This document shows, piece by piece, positions 46,818-56,703 of a stretch of 64,000 nt of DNA. The stretch is from Pomphorhynchus laevis (lineage: Eukaryota > Acanthocephala > Palaeacanthocephala > Echinorhynchida > Pomphorhynchidae): the NCBI GenBank assembly GCA_012934845.2, contig WNNJ02002391.1:1-64000 (forward strand), in the 5' to 3' direction. Positions within the stretch are counted from its first letter, which is position 1, and every line of letters begins with the position of its first letter. Below the pieces are notes generated by a model. That model was not told where the DNA came from. It worked only from the letters and a program-made list of their open reading frames with translations, and ran no database searches. The position numbers were made by a program, and so were the translations under genes.

Positions 46818-48185
46818 AGACAACTATCGAGCCATAAGTCTTACAAGTCATTTGGGTAAGGCATAGCTTTATGCAACATGGCTTTATAAAAGAACGTTCT
46901 TGCCCTACCAACCTTTTGTCTGCTTGTGAGGCCTGGATTGAATACATATCTCAAGGAAAAGCAGTTGACGTTATTCTGTTCGATTTTAGTTGTGCGTTTG
47001 GTCGTGTTCCTCATAGTCTCCTTATTCAAACAGTGGCCTGCTACGTTATTAATAGCTCAGTTATACGATGGATTAGAGATTTTCTATCTAACAGATCTTT
47101 CAGAGTACGAGTTGGTAGTATCCTATCCTCTCAACATTTAATTACGTCAGGAGTTCCTCAGGGTTCTGTACTAGGACATTTATTGTTTAACATGTTCATG
47201 AACAGTTTACTCACACAGCTCCATTGTCCGTGTTTAGCCTTTGCTGACGACATCAAAATCTGGTGTGAGGTCATATCTGCAGATGACCATATCCGCTTAC
47301 AGCGTGACATTGACAGGGTTTATGCATGGAGTCTTAATACTGGGGTATTGTTAAACATTTCTAAGTGTTCACACATTCGTCTCAGCAGATATAATGTGTC
47401 TTCCTTGTATAGTGTCGGGGCATATAGTATCATTTCGACTAATCAGGTTCTTGATCTTGACATACTTATGCAATCGTCACTTAAAACTAGAATGGATACT
47501 AAAAGACGTTGCAGTTCAGCAAGGAAGATGATTTATCTGATTAAAACTTGTTTTTTGTCAATATCTACTCAGTGTTTTGCTCTGCTATATAATGCGATTG
47601 TTCGTCCCCATATTGAATATGCTATCCATGCATCATTCTCTTCTACAAGAGGTGAAATGATGGATTTGGAGAGAATTCTACATCGTGGCAGCAAGCTCGT
47701 TCGAGGATGTAAAATGATGAGTTATAGCGATCGTTTAACTTCAATAGGCATGATATCAGTGCAAGCCAGACTACTCGATATTAGTGCAAGCCAGACTACT
47801 CGTTCTGGATCTGTTTTTGATGTGGTCAATTGTAAAGGTGATAGATGGATACCCAAGTGAATGTGCTAAATTGAATGTCCGACAAAGTCGCAGGGGTCAT
47901 TCTCTCGCGTTACGCGCAAGACAAATTGGAAGGTCGACAATGGTATCTCGATTGTCACGCAGAATGAGAAAGTTGTGGAACGTCTTGCCTCACGAAATCA
48001 TAACTGCGTCATCATTGAGCCAATTTAAAGCCATAAACAACACTTGGGTAAGGCACGCTGATCAAGGCAACATAGGAAGTTCTTATCCTTGGTTTGGTTG
48101 TAATTCATATGTTTGTTTCATGTGTTGTAATATACGATGAGCGGGCAAAACGGCCTTCTCGGCCAAATCCCTGAATAATATATAT
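46818..48185 (+). mobile_element. LINE-A copy 2, 5' truncated
   Basis: The copy starts inside the reverse transcriptase at DNYRAISLTSHLGK and runs to a 3' end at about 48180 (tgaataatatatatattta). It is the best preserved reverse transcriptase of this family in the window: only a stop near 46865 and one frame change near 47780 are evident. It abuts a minus-strand LINE-C fragment at 48186. Confidence 0.85.
46871..47860 (+). CDS. LINE-A copy 2 reverse transcriptase, 329 residues
   Basis: The frame opens with QHGFIKERSCPTNLL and carries VILFDFSCAFGRVPHSLL, TSGVPQGSVLGHLLFNMFMN, LAFADDIKIW and a thumb region with LLYNAIVRPHIEYAI. AFADD holds both catalytic aspartates. After residue 300 the frame is lost because a 25-bp unit (AGTGCAAGCCAGACTACTCG and five more bases) is duplicated in tandem at 47758-47807, shifting the frame. 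The lost C-terminus, including RRMRKLWNVLPHEIITASS, continues in the frame 47784-48140. In life this enzyme copies the element RNA at a nicked target. This copy also lacks its N-terminal endonuclease, so it is not active. Confidence 0.8.
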   Translation: MQHGFIKERSCPTNLLSACEAWIEYISQGKAVDVILFDFSCAFGRVPHSLLIQTVACYVINSSVIRWIRDFLSNRSFRVRVGSILSSQHLITSGVPQGSVLGHLLFNMFMNSLLTQLHCPCLAFADDIKIWCEVISADDHIRLQRDIDRVYAWSLNTGVLLNISKCSHIRLSRYNVSSLYSVGAYSIISTNQVLDLDILMQSSLKTRMDTKRRCSSARKMIYLIKTCFLSISTQCFALLYNAIVRPHIEYAIHASFSSTRGEMMDLERILHRGSKLVRGCKMMSYSDRLTSIGMISVQARLLDISASQTTRSGSVFDVVNCKGDRWIPK

Positions 48186-48540
48186 ATTTATAGTGGCAAA
48201 TGCGCGTAAGAAAGCATAGTTCTAATTAGCAAGATAAGTAAGGTGTAGGTAGGACAGTGAGTGACAAAGTAAAAGATAAAATAATACACAAACAAAATTA
48301 ACATGAAGGTTTATGGTGAGCCAAGATGGAACAGAAAGATCATGAGAGATATGGTCGAAGCGGTGAAGACGCAAGAGGACACGAGCAGCGAAGTTTATAA
48401 TATATTGGAGGTAAAGGATCAAAACTGACAAAGAGGCTAAGGCTATAATCGATTTTGTGGAACAGGAGAAACGTTATAAGAACTTGACAAGAGCGTAAAT
48501 CGGTCAGCCTTCGAATGCGAGGGAGACACAAAATAATTAG
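48186..48540 (-). mobile_element. LINE-C 3' fragment
   Basis: On minus, KIDYSLSLFVSFDPLPPIYY and then, shifted, VLLRLHRFDHISHDLS match the end of LINE-C copy 2 (KIDYCLDLFAVSPKS and VLFRLRRFDHTSTYF). The fragment ends at its 3' side with gtggcaaatgcgcg, the LINE-C terminus. It is 5' truncated at about 48540. Confidence 0.75.
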
Positions 48541-49135
48541 AATGAAGAGCGAACTTTGTCGTAAACAACAAGTTTGAGGGAAAGGAAATTGTAGAAGTGA
48601 TTATTATACTGTCACCAACAGTTGAGCAAAAAGCTCCTTAATAGTGGGATCACAGACAATAAATTAATTATAGACATATCTCAACAAAGTATTAATCAAA
48701 TATATATCGTCTTATAAGAATAGAAGGGTATCTGTTTAGTCAAATCTTAAACTGGTTCACTGTAGATGAGCAAACTTAAAGCCAGAAGTATGTTCCAAAG
48801 TCCAACAACACGCTTAGATAGGCGGCATGTCGGGGTGTGCTGGATTCGAGATGTTAGCTTTATCAGAAGGTGACCGCCCAAGTGAGGCAAATCTCGTAAG
48901 CGTAGCTAGTTACTAAGAAGATAGATCTTGTGGTGAAGTATATACCATACAAAGAAAAATCTACACGATCACGCATGCACCGTAATGTAGGAATTTCGAG
49001 AACATTAAGGCGTAATGAGCATGTACGGGATATTGACGAGCGGATAAGAATGCTCTAATCGAACGAATAATACAAATAATATAATTGTAATAATAATTAA
49101 TCTAAATATAATCTAAATATTTTTGATCAGTAACT
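48541..49135. other. Unrecognised, probably repeat-derived
   Basis: This segment is moderately GC-rich for the window (for example cggcatgtcggggtgtgctg at 48826). The plus frame SKLKARSMFQSPTTRLDRRH at 48770 reads like protein but matches nothing I know. Confidence 0.3.
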
Positions 49136-49606
49136 ACTTACATTCCAGATTATTCCTGTCAGTTCCATATTATTCCTGTCAGTTCCAGATTATTCCTGTT
49201 ACTTCCAGATTATTCCTGTCAGTTCCAGATTATTCCTGTCAGTTCCAGATTATTCCTGTCAGTTACAGATTGTTCCTGTTAGTTCCAGATTATTCCTGCT
49301 AGTTCCAGATTATTCCTGTCAGTTCCAGATTATTCCTGTCAGTTCCAGATTATTCCTGTCAGTTCCAGATTATTCCTGTCAGTTACAGATTATTCCTGTC
49401 AGTTCCAGATTATTCCTGTCAGTTCCAGATTATTCCTGTCAGTTCCAGATTATTCCTGTCAGTTCCAGATTATTCCTGTCAGTTCCAGATTATTCCTGTC
49501 AGTTCCAGATTATTCCTGTCAGTTCCAGATTATTCCTGTCAGTTCCAGATTATTCCTGTCAGTTCCAGATTATTCCTGTCAGTTCCAGATTATTCCTGTC
49601 AATTCC
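49136..49606. repeat. 20-bp tandem array, about 23 units
   Basis: The unit cagttccagattattcctgt is repeated head to tail for about 465 bp with only a few variants (ttacttcc, cagttaca). There are no spacers, so it is a minisatellite and not a CRISPR array. It ends about 140 bp before ORF1 of LINE-C copy 1. Confidence 0.95.
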
Positions 49607-49741
49607 GCTCGCTACGCTCGCGGATTGAGCTCAATCTCTCGATAAAAGGTCATATCTAAAAAACGCGGTACCTGTTCCTGATCAAGCATCTTTCACAGTG
49701 ATGAATGGACACTTGTTCGTGTTAAAATATCCGACCACTCG

Positions 49742-50590
49742 GTGTATAAACGTAAACAGTTCACATGCGGTTTTTGTACATCAGTACGGCTACTACAGTT
49801 ATCCTGCTCCTCTACTTCTGTATCACACACGACAACTCAGTCCAATTCTGTTTTAGATGTTTCCCTCGCATCAACACCTGACTTCGCATCTTATAATCCC
49901 ATTATTGAGCGTACTCTCTCACACACTCCTCGTTCAACTACGAACCAAACTTCCATTAATCTTCCTCATTCTAACAATGCTAACGGTAAAGCTTTTCATC
50001 TCGTACCTCCTCTTTTCTATTCCTCCCCCAATCTAAATAAATCTCAAACTTCTTTATTCTCTTCACGTACTCCTAACTCTACCTCCCCCGTAACACTTCT
50101 CAATAATTTACATCATTCTGTAAAAATCATATACAGTAACATCTCGGATCAACCGATTCAACACTCCACCCCTGTTACACATGCTCCAACCTATCTTAAT
50201 TCTCCTTACTCTACCTCCCACGTATCACTTTTTAATAATCTACATCCTTCCATCAAAATCATTTCCGGTAACATAACCGATCTACTGATTAAACACTCCA
50301 CTCCTGTCACACATGCCCCAATCTATCTTAATTCTCCTTACTCTACCTCCCACCTAACACTTCCAAATAATTTACATCCTTCCTTCAAAATCATCTCCAA
50401 TCACATCTCTGATCAACCGATTCAACACCCCGCTCCTGTCACAATTGCTGCAACCAATATTAATTCCCTATCAAGCACCCCTGTCATTTCCACTTTTATC
50501 TGCTCATCTGCCTCGACTCCTACCAGCTCTGTCCGTCCACCACTTCCACGAAATCGTTTTCCTTCGCGCGATCGCTGTATTATCATATAA
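49742..50590 (+). CDS. LINE-C copy 1 ORF1, N-terminal part with 44-residue repeats
   Basis: This is a 282-residue frame rich in S, T, P and N. Three consecutive units of 132 nt (44 residues) start at about 50079, 50211 and 50343, each with a hydrophobic core like NLHPSIKIISGNITD and a link like HSTPVTHAPIYLNSPYSTSH. The whole-codon period keeps the frame open through the repeats. A second frame (50445-51020) continues the protein with an RRM-like segment (SPPLLKIVFRHSSHASSV, then RRETNGESSLSIRQINGNFH), so one shift near 50580 splits ORF1. It is presumably an RNA-binding ORF1 protein with a low-complexity N-terminus. Confidence 0.6.
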   Translation: MYKRKQFTCGFCTSVRLLQLSCSSTSVSHTTTQSNSVLDVSLASTPDFASYNPIIERTLSHTPRSTTNQTSINLPHSNNANGKAFHLVPPLFYSSPNLNKSQTSLFSSRTPNSTSPVTLLNNLHHSVKIIYSNISDQPIQHSTPVTHAPTYLNSPYSTSHVSLFNNLHPSIKIISGNITDLLIKHSTPVTHAPIYLNSPYSTSHLTLPNNLHPSFKIISNHISDQPIQHPAPVTIAATNINSLSSTPVISTFICSSASTPTSSVRPPLPRNRFPSRDRCIII

Positions 50591-50983
50591 ACTTAATGCT
50601 TTCCGAATCTGCTTCTCCACAATCTTCAGGCCTATCCTAGCAAATATACTTCCTGATGATAACCCATCCCTCTTCAATAATATCGCTCTTGTATCCTTTA
50701 TTCGTTTAAACAAATCCACTAAATCCAATCATCTCAGTCCTCCACTCTTAAAAATCGTTTTCCGACATAGTTCACATGCATCTTCAGTACTATCCCAACG
50801 TTTTAAACTTCTTACCACTTCATCTACTTGTCGTATCTTTCCTGACCGCTCCCCTTTTGATATTGCCCAGCTCAATTTAGCTCGCATTGAGAAACATCGA
50901 CGTGAAACAAACGGCGAGTCATCCTTATCTATACGTCAAATCAACGGAAATTTTCACGTTGTACACACAAGGCCAAAAATTCG

Positions 50984-52138
50984 ATGGCGTTCCATCTCTC
51001 CCCCTTGTCTTCTTCGCTAGTCGATCTCGCTCCTAAGCATACTTTTCGTCTTAGTCTATTCAACACTCGCTCCATTCTTCATAAAGCTGATATGCTCCTT
51101 GATATCTTCGATCAATTATCTATCGATATTATCTGCATTACCGAATCCTGGCATTGTGACTCCGACGATCTTGCTATTCGTCGTATATGTCGCTCTGGTT
51201 GTTCTTTAGTTGAATCAGCTCGTCCAATTGCTTCTCATACATCTACTGCTTTTAACCATGGCGGTATTGTTGCCATTGCTCGTCACCCAATGTCATAACG
51301 TAAAATTAACGTTAACATCCGTTACACCTCGTTCGAATTACTCATATGCAGATTATCAACTCCTTTCCCTCTGGAACTTGTGATTGTATACCGTCCAGGT
51401 TCAGTTGCCCCCTCACGTATCTTCTTTAACGACCTTGCAGATCTTATGTCTCACTGTTCATTGTCTTATACTCCTTCTTTTGTTCTCGGTGACTTTAACA
51501 TTCGTCTTGATCGCCCGGCTGACTCTGACTCTATCACTTTAACTAATCTTTTTTCTGATTTTAACTATAAATTACTTTCAACAAGCCCAACTCATATTCT
51601 CGGCGGTGCTCTCGACATCATTGCTGTCCCTAACTGCTTCAATGACTATACTTCCTTGTCAATTACTGATCCTGGTTTATGCGATCATTTCCTTGTCACT
51701 CTTACTCTTACTCGTCCCCATCCTCCTTCTCCGCTTCCACCATTATCCACACCAACTCGACCCTGGAAACTTCTCGATATCCCTATTCTCTGCACAGCCT
51801 TACTCAATTCTTCACTCTTTTCACTTCCTCTTAACTATCTCTCTCCCAATGATCTCTGCATTCTGTTTGATTCTGAACTTACGTCGATCCTCAATAACCT
51901 TCTACCTAGTCGACTTCGACGTTCCCAGCGCTTGCGCCATGCTCCCTGGTTCGATTCTGACTGTAGTCTTTCTAAGCGTCGACTCCGTCACTCTTTTCGT
52001 ATGTATAAACGCTTTCTTAAACGTTCTCCCAACTCACTCCCTCCAAATCTCCGTGATTCCTATTTTTCACTACGCCGATCACATATTATTCTTATACGTA
52101 CTAAACGTACTATCTTTTGGCGAAATCAACTCGAATAA
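50984..52138 (+). pseudogene. LINE-C copy 1 APE endonuclease and linker
   Basis: 50984-51298 carries the start (LSLFNTRSILHKADML, then IDIICITESWH, then NHGGIVAIAR). After a stop and a short lost stretch, 51380-52138 continues with VIVYRPGS, SFVLGDFNIRLDRP, HILGGALDIIAV and DPGLCDHFLVTLTL, where CDH stands at the SDH position. The linker has APWFDSDCSLSKRRLRHSFR, which is the APW(Y/F).....R..KR..RR pattern typical of L2-clade elements. The enzyme would nick DNA for target-primed reverse transcription. Confidence 0.8.
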
Positions 52139-52417
52139 TCTTCCAACTCTAAATATCATTGGAAAATCTTAAACCCAATTCTTTCACGATCATCTACTTC
52201 TTGTAATATAAATCCTGCTAAATTTTTTTCTTATCTACAAACTAAGCTATCTAATTTACTTTCCCTACCTCCAATAGCCACCTTGCATCCTCCCTTCTTT
52301 TTAAATACTTCCCTCCCAGAGCTATCCCACCTTCTTCCCGTTTCGTCTGATGAAGTTTCTTCGGTTATGCTGTGATTACCTAATAAAACATCTCCTTCTG
52401 ACCCAATTCCCACTCAC

Positions 52418-53029
52418 TTGCTTAAAAATATCTGCTCTTCTATCTTACCCTTCCTAACCACATTGTTCAACTCGTCCATCCGTAGTCGTACATTTCCTTC
52501 CATCTGGAAATGCGCCACTGTTCGTCCTCTCATCAAAAAGCAATCTATGGACTCCTCACTACCATCTTCGTACCGTCCTATTTCACTTCTCTTAACCCTC
52601 TCTAAACTCCTTGAGCGTCTCGTTCTTAAGCAAGTTAATACATATCTCTTTTCCTTCAACTTATTTCCTCCTTTCCAAGCCGCTTTTCGCTCTAATTACT
52701 CTACTAAAATTGTCTGTCTTAAAGTTTATAACGACTTACTCATATCGCGCGATCATAAATTATATAGTGTCATAGTTTCTCTTGATCTATCGTTTACTTT
52801 TGACATTGTCAATCACTCAACTCTTCTCCATCTCCTTCGTCATGATTATGGCTTCTCTTTACCCACTATATCATGGTTTTCTTCATATCTATCAAACCGT
52901 ACATTTCGCGTCTATTCTAACTCTTCTCTCTCCTATCCTTCATCCGTCCCGTCCGGTGTCCCACAAGTATCCGTATTAGACTCTATGCTTTTCTCTCTTC
53001 TTGGTGATTTAAAAAAGGATTTATTTTAA
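52418..53029 (+). pseudogene. LINE-C copy 1 reverse transcriptase, first half
   Basis: This 203-residue frame includes FPSIWKCATVRPLIKK, SSYRPISLLLTLSKLLERL, VSLDLSFTFDIVNHSTLL and SGVPQVSVLDSMLFSLLGD. It ends where LINE-C copy 2 is inserted. After the insert the domain resumes at 54784 (NFHVMQYADEILNYAHV). The insertion point lies between the GVPQG block and the YAD block. Confidence 0.8.
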
Positions 53030-53086
53030 CGTGGCAAATGCGTGCCATCGCACGCTTACATGACCACAACAAAACAAGACTGTGAA

Positions 53087-53563
53087 TCAGGTGTCGACAA
53101 GGTGTGAACGGATGAGGTGTTTGAATGTGATAAAGGAGGGGGCGCGGCGGACGTCGAGAGGGAGTTGATTCCAGGCGAGTGAGGCGGCGACGAGGAAGGA
53201 TCGGAGACCGTAGTTGTTGGAGTAATTAGGAACGTGGAGTAAGAGGGTATGACAGGAACGAAGCGATAGCGAGGTGGGGCGAGTATCGTCTAAGAAAGGA
53301 AGGTTGATGAACGATGGGGAGCCGACAGCGATGAGACGAAAAGTAACGAGAAGAATGCGGAGTTTGATGCGGATGTGGATGGTGGGCCAGGAGAGTTGGG
53401 CAAAATATGTGGATGTGTGGTCGAAGCGACGGAGACGAAAGAGCACTCGAACGGCGGTGTTAATTATTCGTTGTAGGGGTAGGATGATGGATTTTGGAGA
53501 AACGGCGAAAAGGTCAAGGCAGTAATCGATTTTAGGGAAAAGAAGCGATGAAAGAAGAGACAT
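53087..53563 (-). pseudogene. LINE-C copy 2 C-terminal domain
   Basis: This 158-residue frame reads PKIDYCLDLFAVSPKSIILP, RRFDHTSTYFAQLSWPTIHI and RSFLVAASLAWNQLPLDVRR, then FKHLIRSHLVDT, stop. It closely follows the L2-clade C-terminus (R.DYCN.L..G.P...L.PLQ, RRFDHI.P....L.WLP...RI, F...A...WN.LP..IR, FK..L..HL). The stop at 53087 is probably the natural end of ORF2. Confidence 0.85.
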
Positions 53564-53770
53564 ACAAGAACGGAAGTCGATAAGGGGGCGGATACGGCGG
53601 ATGTCACGGAGAATTAAGTTAGATGAGCGGACCTTATCACGGGCGAAGGGTTTAAGGGAAAGGTGATCATCGAAATGGAAGCCTAAGAAAGTGAGATTGT
53701 GGACTATGGGGATGATCGATGAGGCAAAATATACAGTGGGAGGAGATATGTTTGGTTTATGGGGGAGGAT

Positions 53771-54604
53771 TCACATTATTTTGGATTTTTCGGTGTTTAG
53801 AACGAGATGGAGATTGGAAAGACGTTTGTAGATAGAAGAAATACAGTTGGAGGCAGAAATGCCGATATCGTGTATGCGATGTGCGGGTGCATGAGCATAG
53901 ATTAGAATGTCATCGGCGTATTGCATGACGTTAAAGGAGTAAGGTTTGATAAACGGAGAGAGATTGCCAAGCAGAAGAGAGAAAAGCAGGGGACCTAGGA
54001 CTGAACATTGTGGGATCCCGCAAAAAATAGGGATGGGAGGGGAGGATGATGAATTAGAACAGACGCGAAAGGAACGGTCGGATAGATATGAGGCGAACCA
54101 TGCTACGGAGGAGGAAGAAAAGCCGTAATCATAACGAAGGCGAGAAAGGAGGACGGAGTGGTCGACAATGTTGAATGCGGAGGAGAGGTCGAGGGAGATG
54201 AGAACACTATAAAGAGCCTTGTCTCGAGAAATGAGTAAGTCGTTGTACACTTTTATGCATGCGATTTTTGTCGAGAGATTAGAGCTGAAAGCGGATTGGA
54301 AAGGAGGGTACAGATTGGATGATGAGAGATATGCGTTGATTTGTATTAAGATGAGGCGTTCTAAGAGCTTAGAAAGAGTAGGGAGTAGTGAAATGGGGCG
54401 ATAGCTAGAAGGAAGGGAGGGGTCGAGCGATTGTTTCTTAAAGAGGGGACGAACGATTGCGGATTTCCAGTGTGAAGGGAAGATACGACTGCGGATGGAC
54501 GAGTTAAACAAGGTTGTGAGAAATGGGGATATCGATGAGGATATAGATTTTAATATGTGAGTAGGCAGGGGATCGGCAGGTGAGGTTTTGTTGGACAAGG
54601 ACAT
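53771..54604 (-). CDS. LINE-C copy 2 reverse transcriptase, 277 residues
   Basis: An intact frame over fingers and palm: SPADPLPTHILKSISSSIS, FPSHWKSAIVRPLFKKQSLD, SSYRPISLLPTLSKLLERLI, ISLDLSSAFNIVDHSVLLSR, IPQCSVLGPLLFSLLLGNL and VMQYADDILIYAHAPAHRI, with the YADD catalytic motif, then LHLVLNTEKSKIM. It stops at 53771, followed by further homologous sequence in other frames (LGFHFDDHLSL near 53660). The pattern is that of the L2 clade. The start is the first ATG in the frame and lies well inside the original ORF2. Confidence 0.85.
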   Translation of the reverse strand: MSLSNKTSPADPLPTHILKSISSSISPFLTTLFNSSIRSRIFPSHWKSAIVRPLFKKQSLDPSLPSSYRPISLLPTLSKLLERLILIQINAYLSSSNLYPPFQSAFSSNLSTKIACIKVYNDLLISRDKALYSVLISLDLSSAFNIVDHSVLLSRLRYDYGFSSSSVAWFASYLSDRSFRVCSNSSSSPPIPIFCGIPQCSVLGPLLFSLLLGNLSPFIKPYSFNVMQYADDILIYAHAPAHRIHDIGISASNCISSIYKRLSNLHLVLNTEKSKIM

Positions 54605-54783
54605 GAGGACAGATGATACTTCTGTAGATGAGACAGGGAGAAGATGAAAGAGTTCCGGAAGGATGAGAGTAGACTAGACAGAGTGGGATAGGATGGAGAC
54701 CGGGGTGTGAGAGAGCAACGTGGCTACTTTAGTCTGGAGAAATGACGGATAATCATTGGCATTGATGTTGTCAATGATTTGTC

Positions 54784-55462
54784 TTCGATTTGCCTTCGAT
54801 TTCTCATAAATTTAACTTCCATGTTATGCAATATGCTGATGAAATTCTCAACTATGCTCATGTACATGTTTATCGTTTTCACGATCTTAATGTTTCTGCT
54901 TCCGACTGTCTCGTCTCAATTTCCAATAATCTTTCTTCCCTTCGCCTTTCTCTGAATCCTGATAAATCCAAAATTATGTGGATCCTACCTCGACGCCTCG
55001 GCTTAGAACTTCCCGTCGTATCATTAAATTCTACAATTCTTCTTATCGTTGACAATCTCGTTTTCCTAGGCTTCTATTTCGACATCGACTTTCACTTAAA
55101 CCTTTCGTTAGAGATAAAGTACGCTCATCTACCTTGATACTCCGCAATCTCCGTCAAGTTCGTAGATTGAATGATTTACCTTGTATGCTCTCATATCTTC
55201 TCTCCTTTTTTCTAGACTCGATTTTTGTCTTAGTCTATTTTCTAACTCACCTAAATCCACTCTTCTTCCCCTAAGGAAGGACTATCATACAAATCTACTA
55301 TCATCTGCCCATTCATATATGCCAATCAACTTCCCTGCCGTGCTTCAAACGCTAAATTCGATCCCATTTAACAATTTATCTGCTTGACTTTTTCAGTTTT
55401 TGTTAGTGGACTTGTAAGCGTGCAGCTTGTACGCATTTGCCACGTTAAATAAATTTGTATTA
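54784..55462 (+). pseudogene. LINE-C copy 1, distal reverse transcriptase and 3' UTR
   Basis: 54790-55137 (115 residues) resumes the copy 1 reverse transcriptase after the nested insertion: MQYADEILNYAHVHVYRFHD, then LRLSLNPDKSKIMWILP and NLVFLGFYFDID. A stop follows. 55181-55300 keeps only LSSLLFSRLDFCLSLFSNSP and a short remainder. The 3' UTR from 55317 is the part duplicated at 37325-37470. Confidence 0.8.
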
Positions 55463-55601
55463 TTAAGAGCCTCTAAGTAAGTAAGTAAGGGTTTTATTAA
55501 TAACTATATAACTGATAAAAACTTAAGAAACAAAAACATGCAAAAGACAACTTAAAATAGAAACTGTTCACGACGTGTATTTTGGAATCTTCAACTTATA
55601 T

Positions 55602-56699
55602 TCACGGCCTCAGGTCCAGAGGGATCTGAGCCCCTCGGCCGCACCAGCGCGCCGCCCTCTGACTGAACCATTCGGGGTCTCTCACACACCTAAGAGTCCA
55701 GTCAAGGCGGACTATGGTTGGTAATCTCGAGATGAGGAGCTTGAGAAACCTTAGTCTTTGTTCTGGGGGACGTCCTCGTGAGAAGAAGACTAATCCCGAG
55801 ATAGCCCAAGTACCCCAGAGGCGCACTTGGGTTATCCCATTCAATGACAGATGCTGGGCCCGTTTCAGAGCCCACCTAGCTTTCTTCAGGATACGTTTAA
55901 GTCTATCCAGGTCAGCTTTCGCCGACCAATTCACCGTAACGGTGAACCCCAGATATTTTACTCGACTCGTGAAGATGGGGAGTGGTTGATGCTGCAAAAT
56001 GGAGGAGAGTGTAGAGAGTGCTAGTCTCTTAAGTTTCTTTTTGGTGGCAGGAACGCCATTAAAGACAACCACCTGTGATTTAGAGGAGTTTAAAATAAGA
56101 TTGGATGGGGGCAACTGATCTTTTAATCTTAAAAAGAAACGGCTGATGTCAGAGATTACATCTTTGCACCTGCGTCCAGAGAACAAGGCTGTGGTATCAT
56201 CAGCATATACCACTAGATGTTGATCACGTTTAAAATTCTTGAATAATACAATGGATGCAGCAAGATATAAGATAGGAGAAAGTGGGGATCCTTGAGGTAC
56301 ACCTGTAATAGGGTAGAACTGACGCGCATCAGGGTCGTCTTCATAGTAGAACCGCTTGGTGTACAACAATATCTCCACCCTGTTAACAATTCTCGCAGGC
56401 AACCCGAGGGACCTGAGAGAGGAGATAACGAAGGGAATGGAGATCCGGTCAAATGCAGCTGAAAAATCAAGAAAAACAGCCACAGCAAGCTGATGACTAT
56501 TATCCTGACAAAACTGATGCACTTCACCAATTGCTGAATGGACCGAGCGCCCTTTGACAAACCCATGAAAACTCGGTGGGATCAAATTACGCCTACATAA
56601 ATGAACGCGGATTCTACGCGCAAGCGCTTTCTCGTAGATGGATATGAGGGCGTTTTGAATCGAGATGGGCCGCAGATCTTTAGGACAAGTGATTAATCT
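55602..56699 (-). CDS. LINE-B copy 2 ORF2: reverse transcriptase and C-terminal domain
   Basis: This is the downstream part of ORF2 in the frame after the T-run shift. It opens with PKDLRPISIQNALISIYEKA and continues IPPSFHGFVKGRSVHSAIGE, VFLDFSAAFDRISIPFVIS, FYPITGVPQGSPLSPILY and LVVYADDTTALFSG (YADD at about 56208-56197). The thumb region has VKYLGFTVTVNWSAKADLD. The C-terminus has GTWAISGLVFFSRGRPPEQR, and then WFSQRAARWCGRGAQIPLDL before the stop near 55602. It is otherwise open over about 360 residues. The first 40 residues lack an ATG because they continue the upstream frame. Confidence 0.88.
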   Translation of the reverse strand, partial: RLITCPKDLRPISIQNALISIYEKALARRIRVHLCRRNLIPPSFHGFVKGRSVHSAIGEVHQFCQDNSHQLAVAVFLDFSAAFDRISIPFVISSLRSLGLPARIVNRVEILLYTKRFYYEDDPDARQFYPITGVPQGSPLSPILYLAASIVLFKNFKRDQHLVVYADDTTALFSGRRCKDVISDISRFFLRLKDQLPPSNLILNSSKSQVVVFNGVPATKKKLKRLALSTLSSILQHQPLPIFTSRVKYLGFTVTVNWSAKADLDRLKRILKKARWALKRAQHLSLNGITQVRLWGTWAISGLVFFSRGRPPEQRLRFLKLLISRLPTIVRLDWTLRCVRDPEWFSQRAARWCGRGAQIPLDLRP

Positions 56700-56703
56700 C
56701 TTT

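Larger units (their letters stand above)
53017..54783 (-). mobile_element. LINE-C copy 2 (L2-like), nested in copy 1
   Basis: Read on minus, the copy begins near 54783 (RQIIDNINANDYPSF), 5' truncated after the endonuclease. It continues with the reverse transcriptase (54604-53771) and C-terminal domain (53563-53087), and ends with the hairpin GCGTGC-catc-GCACGC (53041-53056) and a TTTAAAATAAATCC tail at 53017. The sequence gattt occurs at both junctions and may be part of the target duplication. Few breaks are present, so it is younger than its host copy. Confidence 0.9.
49607..55462 (+). mobile_element. LINE-C copy 1 (L2-like), interrupted by LINE-C copy 2
   Basis: Plus strand. Parts are ORF1 (49742-51020), an APE endonuclease (50984-52000), a linker, a reverse transcriptase (52400-53016 and 54784-55137), a short C-terminal remnant and a 3' UTR ending near 55462 in a TATTATTA tail. 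A minus-strand copy of the same family sits in the reverse transcriptase at 53017-54783. The missing sequence between FSLL.GDL (53010) and SISHKFNFHVMQYADE (54793) is small, so the two halves clearly belong together. About six further breaks are present. The 3' UTR carries the family's GCGTGC-type terminal stem-loop and much of the C-terminal coding region is deleted near 55260-55310. Confidence 0.85.

Noticed and set aside
49136-49606. CRISPR-like array
   Set aside because: The 20-bp units are directly adjacent without unique spacers, and the context is eukaryotic.
52231-52659. Minus-strand frames of 60 and 81 residues
   Set aside because: They are antisense shadows of the LINE-C reverse transcriptase.
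53274-54404. Plus-strand arginine- and glutamate-rich frames (for example 53274-53525)
   Set aside because: They are antisense shadows of LINE-C copy 2, whose minus-strand frames carry clear reverse-transcriptase motifs.
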